From Lingula anatina (taxonomy: Eukaryota > Brachiopoda > Lingulata > Lingulida > Lingulidae), in contig NW_019776046.1 of the NCBI RefSeq assembly GCF_001039355.2, positions 498,469 to 562,468 on the forward strand: a stretch of DNA of 64,000 bases. Reading direction: 5' to 3'. This document shows positions 41,601 through 53,600 of this stretch, piece after piece; position 1 is the stretch's first letter; each line of letters begins with the position of its first letter. Made by a program: the position numbers and the translations under genes. The notes beneath the pieces are model-generated. The model made no database searches. It saw nothing but the letters and a program-made list of their open reading frames with translations, and was not told where the DNA came from.

Positions 41601-44600
41601 TTCTTGTGGGGTCATATTCACCTGCAATTGCTGCTGATGCATCACCGGTTTTTGCTGTTGCTGTGACTGATTATCCAGTGGGATCTGATGAATCAAGGAT
41701 TGAGGAATCATTCCTGTTTGTTGTAGCTGGGCCTGTTGGTTGTGTTGTAACTGTTGCTGGAGCAGCTGTTGTTGGGATTGTCCATGCTGCATTGGCTGTT
41801 GGTTCAAGGACTGCTGCTGTGGTTGCCCTTGCTGTAACCGCTGGTGTTGTAACGCTGACTGGTCCATCATCCCATGTTGTAAAACAGGCATGGACTGTTG
41901 TGACAAAGGGTTTGCTTCAGAGACTGCAGGACTCGATGGCTGTGCCTGCTGCACAAAAGAACTGTTTTGTCTCTGGAATGTTCCTTGTTGTTGATGAAAA
42001 TGGTTATTCATTGCTGGGTCATGCTGCTGTATGAGGGGAGCACTATTTTCTCTTTGAAACGAGTCTTGCTGCTTATTTGCAGCTTGTGGTTGTTGAAAAT
42101 GCCCCAGAAACTGCTGATACTGAAGCGACTGATGCTGTTGCTGTTCTTGTGGTGTCTGGAAATTCTCCTGTTGTTGGAACTGTACTTGCTGTGTGGACAC
42201 ATTGAAAGAACTCTGTTGAGACTGTTGGTAAGTACTAGATTGTTGATTCTGCTGCTGTTCAGTACCACCACAATGCTGCTGTCCCTTTGAGGCACCTGTC
42301 TGTACAAACATGGCCTGATCAACATGCTCAGAACTCCCTACAACAACACTGAAATGATCCGCAAAAGCACTTTCCTCCAAATGTTCTGAGAGCCCGTCCA
42401 GTTTACTGCTGTCAAAATGGTCATGATGCTGTGTGATGGTCTCCTGTGGAGAAAAAGAACTGTTTGCTGTTTCCCCATACAAGGGTTGAGATGGCTGTGA
42501 CTGTTGTTGAAGATTTGACTGATTCTGTGTGGCATAACTACCATGATGTTGCTGCTGCTGATGTTGCTCATCTGTCAACATGCTACCAATGTTGGTCCCG
42601 GAAGAGCCACTATTGTGCCCAGAAGAATCCTGCCTAGTTATATTACTCCCAGACGATCCAATATTTGTATATTGGGAACTGTTCATATTGGTGGTCTGAT
42701 TTGTGAAGTATTGAACAAGCTTCTGTCCCGGTGTCAGGTTACATGATGCTGCTGACTGCTGCTGGGAGTTGGTGACGTCAGGGTCCTGGTCAGAACTGAA
42801 CTGACCTGCAATGGAAACAAGACCTGAATTAAATAAATGACATACTAGTACAGTAATGACTTAATCTTTTCAATGGGGGTAATTGTGAATTTTACAGATA
42901 CTGTATTTTTTAAGTCTTAATTTCTTAAATCAAGAGAAAACCTATTGAGTGGTGGCGACAAAATTGAAAAGCAAACTACCTTACAGTTCTATTCTATGCA
43001 ATAAATGCACCACAATTGCTATACAAAAATATGACTTTATGGTTTTAAAATTATGTATATCTGAAAGTTTTATCATGCATATAATTTTGTTTGTGACAAT
43101 TCTATACAAGGAAGTTGTAATTTGATAATTTTTGCCTATTGAAAAGATCAAGTCAACTACAAGAAAAGGGTCATTAATGTTATCAAAGTGACAAAAACAG
43201 GTGATACAATGCATCTGTTTATATTCATCTAAAACGGAAATCACGAAGAGAAATGCACAAAAATTTTATCAGCATCAAAACCCAATCCCCCTTTTTTCTA
43301 GACACAAAATTTCCTACTCTTTGTAATTATATTATAATGTTTCAATACAAAAAACTGTGTACACAATACAAGTTACTAAATGATAATAAAGGTTTATAGT
43401 TCATGAGCTTTGGAAATGGTCTAACCTTAAACCCAATGTTTTACTAACAAACATTTGTGTACATCAAAGATTCCATTGTTTAATGCCATTGTAGGAAAAA
43501 AACTGTCACATAAAAGAACAAGGAAGGGCAATCAGATGCAAAGGGGGTTCAAATCACAGTGTCTCCAGCTCCAGAGTTACATTAGTATCTCCACGTCTAT
43601 GGTGGTGGACGAATAAAAAAGTAAAAAAAAAATCTTACCATGTGCACTAAATGTGTCAAATTACCTCCATACAATTTATTCAATTCCATTTGGTGGAAAA
43701 GAAAACAAACACTTGGGATGAAAAAGATTTAATACTCCAAAGTAAACAGAGCTACATTTAATTTTGTTTAAAGAAAAAACACTTAAAAGCTTGCATGAAA
43801 GTACTAAAAGACAAAGATACTGTGACTTGTGACTGTTTAACTTAACAACTGACTTAAGTCAGCCATTCAAAAACATTCTCTCTCTCTCTCTCTCTTACAA
43901 AGCCACCAATGCATCAGCAGATAATATGGGCAAGTTCAACATTATCATAAAAGGAGTCAATCTGTGCAGAATAGGTAGTTTTTTTTTATATCAAACCTAA
44001 TGAAACCCGATCTTAACGACATCATACAATTCAAAAGGAGTGTCCGCAATGAAGTTTCTGTGTCCTAGCATCTGGTTCTACAGTTGGCTATGGATTACGT
44101 AATCATTTTACAAAGTCATGCTTTGTATCTCAAAAACTGATATTCACGTCTCTTCTTCCTGCATCTTTTTGTGAATCGTTTTATTCTAAAATTTGACACT
44201 GACGCACACAAATAAGAAAAGTCAAAAGACATAAAAACGCACACCCTGTCACAAGCTAAGACCACTTGCTGTTATAATCAAGGATCCACTTCTACTCTTT
44301 TTTCTTTCTTTTATGTATCTATTCCCATAGATTTTAGATCGATCTATCCCCGTGGGGAGTCTCACTAGATTACTGTCAGATAATCCGTCTTAAATGTCCG
44401 TCCCGCCTACTACAAGCTGTAAGGGGGTAATTAACTTTCGTGCCCGCTCGGCTGACAGCTATTTAGCGTGAACCCCCAGGGAGTTAGGTCGATCTAGTTT
44501 GGATCGATCTAATCTCTGGGAATGGGGTCTAAGTGTTTTTGAAAACTGACCCCTATCTGTTGCACTGCAGTTGCTCTGTGTGAATAACACAGCATTTATA

Positions 44601-47600
44601 TGGTCATTGTTCATTCACTATTGATACTTAATGTAGACTACAGACAACCAGACATAACAACTGAAATGACCAACAGACTCTGTGTCAGCCAGTCAACCAT
44701 CATGTAACCTTTGAAAACTGCAGTGAGATGGAGGATTGAACCTGCTTACATTTTATTAACAAACAAGTGGGGAGCTTTGGGGCTCTGCACAGACTGCTAA
44801 AACAGAATAGCTGACTACATCAAAGTCTACTCAATGTAGTCAGTTTTAAATTTCTGTTTTCATTTTTAAAACAATTCTATCTTCACATTGCACTTTCAGT
44901 CAGTATTCTATAGTAACTTTTCCTATAATCATTTCAATTTGGGGGATATTTAGTATATCACTTTCTAAATATGCTGGGAAAAGATGGGAAAATAGTAAAG
45001 CGTTTGGCAAAAGGGTCAGATGATGCCAATTTTTAATTCAATTTATCGACGCAAGAGAAAACATTGATGGCGATAAGGGCAATGAAGGAGGAAGGTGATG
45101 ACTTTTTGCTAGTAAAAAAAAAAACATCAAACTGAAATAATGAATCCACTTAATATCACATTTACTTTTCTGAGACTGTATACACATGGCCAGTCGGACC
45201 AGTGAGTTAGGGCTACCCATTTTCATTGTTTTGTGCAGTACACATTTTCACTGACCCTTACTAGTATTTTTTTCAATGACACTAATGTCATTCCTTATTG
45301 CAAGTTTTTTCTCTTTTTCATTTTAATTTCAAGTCTGGGCAAAACCTTAGAAAAGGTAGACTTAATCACATTAAATGGCGAATTTAATGCTCTAATCAAC
45401 AAAGTCAACACAAAATATTTCAAGCTTACCTGTAAGTGCCATAATAACTACCCTTCCGTACTATGCGACTTTCGTGAATTCTTGCTTTTGCCAATTGAAG
45501 CGAACGAAAAGATGGCCGACCAAGAACACCCTATTGCCTATACATCTTCGGGGCCTAGCGATAAAAAAACTTGGCAGCTATTCTGCTTCTTCCTGGGTAT
45601 ATTACGACATACTTCTCATTATCCATCTAATTCCAGGACCTAACATCTTGTAAATTATAAATTCAATAAAAAAAATCAGCCAATAACTCTTTTTAATAGG
45701 TGCCATATAAGACTGCCTCGTCTCCTCTCCGTCAGCTAACCCCATACAATGTCTCCTTCCTTAACAATCCCAATTATGCCTGATAACTTCATCAATACAG
45801 TTCCTATTCCTCCAATATATACTTACTTACATATGTAATAATTACAAATATTTCCCTCTATGTTCTTCTCCTGACATTACAAAATTCCCTGGAATCTGCT
45901 CTCCTGGGCCACAAAATGTTAGAAAATACATATTTCAGGCTCACAACAAGCCCTGGATACTGTACATATAGCTATATTACAACTTCAGACTTGGCAGAAA
46001 TAAAAAACAATTAGAGCATGCAAGATGTTTACAATGACAGGGTACACACTGGAGCATATTTATTTCGCTGACTAGCCACTGCGAGGTCAGAAGTTCACTA
46101 AGTTATGGCCTATGATGATGGTGTGGGTCAGTGGTTGGGTCATCTGGATGTCCACACCAGGTCACTATGAAATGATATGTCTACAACCATAATTACTGCT
46201 ATCCAAAACACTTCCAGGTATAAATTTTCTATACATTCTGGAATACAGCACAGATGAACAGTGATATCCGTAGTTTCTGCTTCACAGCATGTGACCTTTT
46301 AAATCAGTGGTCCTAATTCATCATTTAATTCTGACAGTATATTTATAGATTACCTTCCTTTTACAAAATTATAAGAGCATTCTTGCACATGCATTTGCAG
46401 GCACTTTCACTAAGCATACTGTCTTTCATAAAAACAATTTGCTTTCCAGTATTTTCTAGCCAGAACTAAATTTTCCTATTCACAAACCATTGTGCACAAA
46501 TTTGATGAGTTTTAATACGATTATAATCAAATAAATTTAATTCTAAATGACAGGCCTATGGCTATATCTTCCTGTATATTTGACTAGGAAATATCAACAT
46601 CAAGTATTTTTATTTTGGGGTTTTAAACCTTTTATCAGAACTAGAAATTTTTATTTAGGGTTTTTAACCTTTAATCAGAACTAGAAATTACAAGTATCTC
46701 AATTTGAAGGGAATGAAGGCACCAAAATTTTGACTATAGAGCATTATTAAACAAAGATAGTATTAATTACATACTCAATTGCTGTATCCACATTGTACAG
46801 TACACCTAACTGGACCAGACTCTTACATAACAGACAGGCTATTAAGTTGTCACTCTCTCACAGTGGATCGGTCCAGTAAAATTTTTACTGCTCGTTAAAA
46901 AGGCCAATCTCTCTTGACCCACTTATAGTGATTTAGCAAGTCGTGAATATCCATTCTGCACCATGAACCAGGTCAATATATTCTATTTAAACATCAAACA
47001 AGTATATGATCATACATAGGTCATGTGAGTAAAGTGTGTCCTTTATGCTACTGTGTACCAGATAACTGCTTGATTGATTTTTAGAAGACAACATCAATAG
47101 CATCACAACGTCATACAAAATTCTATGAGGATGAAAATAAAGAGAAAGTATGTCCTTTCCCTATATTGACTAAAGGATACNTTAAGTTGGGAGGGGACTG
47201 TACCTGCTGTGACATTGGACTTGGCTGTGCATGAATCTGCTGTTGTATAGGACTGTTGATGGATGGTTGCATCGGCACTGGACTTTGCTGACCCACTGAA
47301 TTTTGTTGTGTCTGTATCTGGTGAATTGAAGGATTCTGCATTTGCACTGGATTCTGGATAGGGCTTGATGGTACAGATGTGTGTTGTGACATTGGACTTT
47401 GCTGAGCTTGCATTTGAATTTGCAATGGGCTCTGTGGGTCTTGGGTTTTCACAGACATTGGACTCTGTACGTGTTGAGGCACTGGACTTGGTTGTGTCTG
47501 TACCTGGTGCTGTAATGGGGTTGTTTGACTTTGTATCTGATGTGTCACTGGACTCTGTGGATCTGCCCTTTGCTGTAATGGGGTTGTCTGACTTTGTATT

Positions 47601-50600
47601 TGATGTGTCATTGGACTCTGTGGATCTGTCATTTGACTCTGCATGTGCTGAGACAATGCACCTTGTTGTTGAATCTGCATTTGCTGTTGATGTTGAATCG
47701 GACTAGGGGTAACCTGGACCTGCTGTGGAATAACACCTGGTTGACCCTGAATATGACGTTGTATTGGATTCTGTAATGCTTGTATCTGCTGTCGCATCTG
47801 ATCTAGTTGGGCTTGGATATTCTGCTGCACTGGATTCTGTTGGATTTGCTGCTGCAAAGCCGAAATCTGCTGTTGAAGAGCAGCAATTTGTAAATTTGCT
47901 GGTTCTTGTGGGGCCATATTCACCTGCAACTGCTGCTGATGCATCACCGGTTTTTGCTGTTGCTGTGACTGATTATCCAGTGGGATCTGATGAATCAAGG
48001 ATTGAGGAATCATTCCTGTTTGTTGTAGCTGGGCCTGTTGGTTGTGTTGTAACTGTTGCTGGAGCAGCTGTTGTTGGGATTGTCCATGCTGCATTGGCTG
48101 TTGGTTCAAAGACTGCTGCTGTGGTTGCCCTTGCTGTAACCGCTGGTGTTGTAACGCTGACTGGTCCATCATCCCATGTTGTAAAACAGGCATGGACTGT
48201 TGTGACAAAGGGTTTGCTTCAGATACTGCAGGACTCGATGGCTGTGCCTGCTGCACAAAAGAACTGTTTTGTCTCTGGAACGTTCCTTGTTGTTGATGAA
48301 AATGGCTATTCATTGCTGAGTCATGCTGCTGTATAAGGGGAGTACTGTTTTCTCTTTGAAACGAGTCTTGCTGCTTATTTGCAGCTTGTGGTTGTTGAAA
48401 ATGCCCAAGAAACTGCTGATATTGAAGCGACTGATGCTGTTGCTGTTCTTGTGGCGTCTGGAAATTCTCCTGTTGTTGGAACTGTACTTGCTGTGTGGAT
48501 ACATTGAAAGAGCTCTGTTGAGACTGTTGGTAAGTACTAGATTGTTGATTCTGTTGCTGTTCAGTACCACCACAATGCTGCTGTGCCTTTGAGGCACCTG
48601 TCTGTACAAAAATGGCCTGATCAACGTGCTCAGAACTCCCTACAACAACACTGAAATGATCCGCAAAAGCACTTTCCTCCAAATGTTCTGAGAGCCCGTC
48701 CAGTTTACTGCTGTCAAAATGGTCATGATGCTGTGTGATGGTCTCCTGTGGAGAAAAAGAACTGTTTGCTGTTTCCCCATACAAGGGTTGAGATGGCTGT
48801 GACTGTTGTTGAAGATTTGACTGATTCTGTGTGGCATAACTACCATGATGTTGCTGCTGCTGATGTTGCTCATCTGTCAACATGCTACCAATGTTGGTCC
48901 CGGAAGATCCACTATTGTGCCCAGAAGAATCCTGCCTAGTTATATTACTCCCAGACGATCCAATATTTGCATATTGGGAACTGTTCATATTGGTGGTCTG
49001 ACTTGTGAAGTATTGAACAAGCTTCTGTCCCGGTGTCAGGTTACATGATGCTGCAGACTGCTGCTGGGAGTTGGTGACGTCAGGGTCCTGGTCAGAACTG
49101 AACTGACCTGCAATGGAAACAACACCTGAATTAAATAAATGACATACTAGTACAGTAATGACTTAATCTTTTCAATGGGGGTAATTGTGAATTTTACAGA
49201 TACTGTATTTTTTAAGTCTTAATTTCTTAATTCAAGAGAAAACCTATTGAGTGGTGGCAACAAAATTGAAAAGCAAACTACCTTACAGTTCTATTCTATG
49301 CAATAAATGCACCACAAATGCTATACAAAAATATGACTTTATGGTTTTAAAATTATGTATATCTGAAAGTTTTATCATGCATATAATTTTGTTTGTGACA
49401 ATTCTATACAAGGAAGTTGTAATTTGATAATTTTTGCCTATTGAAAAGATCAAGTCAACTACAAGAAAAGGGTCATTAATGTTATCAAAGTGACAAAAAC
49501 AGGTGATACAATGCATCTGTTTATATTCATCTAAAACGGAAATCACGAAGAGAAATGCACAAAAATTTTATCAGCATCAAAGCCCAATCCCCCTTTTTTC
49601 TAGACACAAAATTTCCTACTCTTTGTAATTATATTATAATTTTTCAATACAAAAAACTGTGTACACAATACAAGTTACTAAATGATAATAAAGGTTTATA
49701 GTTCATGAGCTTTGGAAATGGTCTTACCTTAAACCCAATGTTTTACTAACAAACATTTGTGTACATCAAAGATTCCATTGTTTAATGCCATTGTAGGAAA
49801 AAAACTGTCACATAAAAGAACAAGGAAGGGCAATCAGATGCAAAGGGGGTTCAAATCACAGTGTCTCCAGCTCCAGAGTCCAGAGTTACATTAGTATCTC
49901 CACGTCTATGGTGGTGGACGAATAAAAAAGTAAAAAAAAAATCTTACCATGTGCACTAAATGTGTCAAATTACCTCCATACAATTTATTCAATTCCATTT
50001 GGTGGAAAAGAAAACAAACACTTGGGATGAAAACGATTTAATACTCCAAAGTAAACAGAGCTATATTTTATTTTGTTTAAAGAAAAAACACTTAAAAGCT
50101 TGCATGAAAGTACTAAAAGAAAAAGATACTGTGACTTGTGCCTGTTTGACATTACAACTGACTTAAGTGAGCCTTTCAAAAACATTCTCTCTCTCTCTCT
50201 CTCTCTTACAAAGCCACCAATGCATCAGCAGATAATATGGGCAAGTTCAACATTATCATAAAAGGAGTCAAACTGTGCAGTAAAGGCATTTTTTTTTTTT
50301 AATAAAAGCCAAAGAAACCTGATCTAAGTGGCATCATACAATTCAAAAGGAGTGTCCGCAATGAAGTTTCTGTGTCCTAGCATCTGGTTCTACAACTGAC
50401 TATGGATTACGTAATCATTCTCCAAAGTCATGCTTTGTACCTCAAAAATTGATATTCACGTCTCTTCTTCCTGCATCTTTTTGTGAATCGTTTTATTCTA
50501 AAATTTGACACTGACTCACACAAATAAGAAAAGTCAAATATCACATAAAAACGCACATCCAGTCACAAGCTAAGACCACTTGCAGTTAAAATCAAGGATC

Positions 50601-53600
50601 CACTTCTACTCTTTTTTCTTTCTTTTATGTATCTTTAAGGGAGTATTCCCATAGATTTTTAGATCGATCTATCCCCGTGGGGAGTCTCACTAGATTACTG
50701 TCAGATAATCCGGCTTAAATGTCCATCCCGCCTACTACAAGCTGTAAGGGGGTAATTAACTTTCGTGCCCGCTCGGCTGACAGCTATTTAGCGTGAACCC
50801 CCAGGGAGTTAGGTCGATCTAGTTTGGATCAATCTAATCTCTGGGAATGGGGTCTAAGTGTTTTTGAAAACTGACCCCTATCTGTTGCACTGCAGTTGCT
50901 CTGGGTGAATAACACAGCATTTATATGGTCATTGTTCATTCACTATTGATACTTAATGTAGACTACAGACAACCAGACATAATAACTGAAATGACCAACA
51001 GACCCTGTGTCAGCCAGTCAACCATCACGTAACCTTTGAAAACTGCAGTGGATTGAACCTGCTTATATTTTATTAACAAACAACTGGGGAGCTTTGGGGC
51101 TCTGCACAGACTGCTAAAACTAAATAGCTGACTACATAAAAGTCTACTCAGTGTAGTCAGTTTTAAATTTCTGTTTTCATTTATAAAACAATTCTATCTT
51201 CACATATCACTTTCAGTCAGTATTCTATAGTTACTTTTCCTATAATCATTTCAATTTGGGGGATATTTAGCATATCACTTTCTAAATATGCTGGGAAAAG
51301 ATGGGAAAATAGTAAAGCGTTTGGCAAAAGGGTCAGATGATGCCAATTTTTAATTCAATTTATCGATGCAAGAGAAAACATCGATGGCGATAAGGGCAAT
51401 GAAGGAGGAAGGTGATGACTTTTTGCTAGTAAAAAAAAAAAACATCGAACTGAAATAATGAATCCACATTTACTTTTCTGAGACTGTATACACATGGCCA
51501 GTCGGACCAGTGAGTGAGGGCTACCCATTTTCATTGCTTTGTGCAGTACACATTTTCACTGACCCTTACTAGTATTTTTTTCAATGACACTAATGTCATT
51601 CCTTATTGCAAGTTTTTTCTCTTTTTCATTTTAATTTCAAGTCTGGGCAAAACCTCAGAAGGTAGACTTAATCACATTAAATGGCGAATTTTCACTGACC
51701 CTTACTAGTATTTTTTTCAATGACACTAATGTCATTCCTTATTGCAAGTTTTTTCTCTTTTTCATTTTAATTTCAAGTCTGGGCAAAACCTCAGAAGGTA
51801 GACTTAATCACATTAAATGGCGAATTTAATGCTCTAATCAACAAAGTCAACACAAAATATTTCAAGCTTACTTGTAAGTGCCATAATAACTACCCTTCCG
51901 TACTATGCGATTTTCGTGAATTCCTGCTTTTGCCAGTTGAAGCGAACGAAAAGATGGCCGACCAAGAACACCCTATTGCCTATACATCCTCGGGGCCTAG
52001 CGATAAAAAAAACTTGGCAGCTATTCTGCTTCTTCCTGGGTATATTACGACATACTTCTCATTATCCATCTAATTCCAGGACCTAACATCTTGCAAATTA
52101 TAAATTCAATAAAAAAAATCAGCCAATAACTCCTTTTAATAGGTGCCATATAAGACTGCCTCGTCTCCTCTCCGTCAGCTAACCCCATACAATGTCTCCT
52201 TCCTTAACAATCCCAATTATGCCTGATAACTTCATCAATACAGTTCCTATTCCTCCAATATATACTTACTTACATATGTAATAATTACAAATATTTCCCT
52301 CTATGTTCTTCTCCTGACATTACAAAATTCCCTGGAATCTGCTCTCCTGGGCCACAAAATGTTAGAAAATACATATTTCAGGCTCACAACAAGCCCTGGA
52401 TACTGTACATATAGCTATATTACAACTTCAGACTTGGCAGAAAAAAAAAACCAACTAGAGCATGCAAGATGTTAACAATGACAGGGTACACACTGGAGCA
52501 TATTTATTTCCCTGACTAGCCACTGCGAGGTCAGAAGTTCACTAAGTTATGGCCTATGATGATGGTGTGGATCAGTGGTTGGGTCATCTGGATGTCCACA
52601 CCAGGTCACTATGAAATGATATGTCTACAACCATAATTACCGCTATCCAAAACACTTCCAGGTATAAATTTTCTATACATTCTGGAATACAGCACAGATG
52701 AACAGTGATATCCGTAGTTTCTGCTTCACAGCATGTGACCTTTTAAATCAGTGGTCCTAATTCATCATTTAATTCTGACAGTATATTTATAGATTACCTT
52801 CCTTTTACAAAATTATAAGAGCATTCTTGCACATGCATTTGCAGGCACTTTCACTAAGCATACTGTCTTTCATAAAAACAATTTGCTTTCCAGTATTTTC
52901 TAGCCAGATCTAAATTTTCCTATTCACAAACCATTGTGCACAAATTTGATGAGTTTTAATACGATTATAATCAAATAAATTTAATTCTAAATGACAGGCC
53001 TATGGCTATATCTTCCTGTACATTTGACTAGGAAATATCAACATCAAGTATTTTATTATAGGGTTTTTAACCTTTTATCATTTTTAAGCTCTGAACTAGA
53101 AATTACAAGTATCTCAATTTGAAGGGAATGAAGGCACCGAAATTTTGACAATAGAGCATTGTTAAACAAAGATACTATTAATTACACACTCAATTGCCGT
53201 ATCTACATTGTACGGTACACCTAACAAGACCAGTCTCTTACACAACAGACAGGCTATTAAGTTGTCACTCTCTCACAGTGGATCGGTCCAGTAAAATGTT
53301 TACTGCTCGTTAAAAAGGCCAATCTCTCTTGACCCACTTATAATGATTTAGCAAGTCGTAAATATCCATTCTGCACCATGAACCAGGTCAATATATTCTA
53401 TTTAAACATCACACAAGTATACGAATCATGATCATACATAGGTCATGTGAGTAAAGTGTGTCCATTATGCTACTGTGTACCAGATAACTGCTTGATTGAT
53501 TTTTAGAAGACAACATCAATAGCATCACAACGTCATTCAAAATTCTATGAGGATGAAAATAAAGAGAAAGTATGTCCTTTTCCTAAATTGACTAAAGGAT

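Larger units (their letters stand above)
47182..53600. repeat. Allelic duplicate of 40889-47180
   Basis: Begins just after the N at 47181 and repeats the 5' part of exon 2 and most of intron 1. Differences include a 136-bp tandem duplication at 51553-51824 and a complete rather than clipped MITE. Confidence 0.92.

Noticed and set aside
41462-42034. Plus-strand open frames of up to 190 codons opposite the Gln-rich exon
   Set aside because: CAG/CAA-rich coding sequence has few stops on its antisense strand. These frames repeat in the allelic copy (47764-48336) only because the exon does.
45233-45643. A 136-codon plus-strand ORF in intron 1
   Set aside because: It is disrupted by indels and the 136-bp duplication in haplotype 2 and has no recognisable domain.
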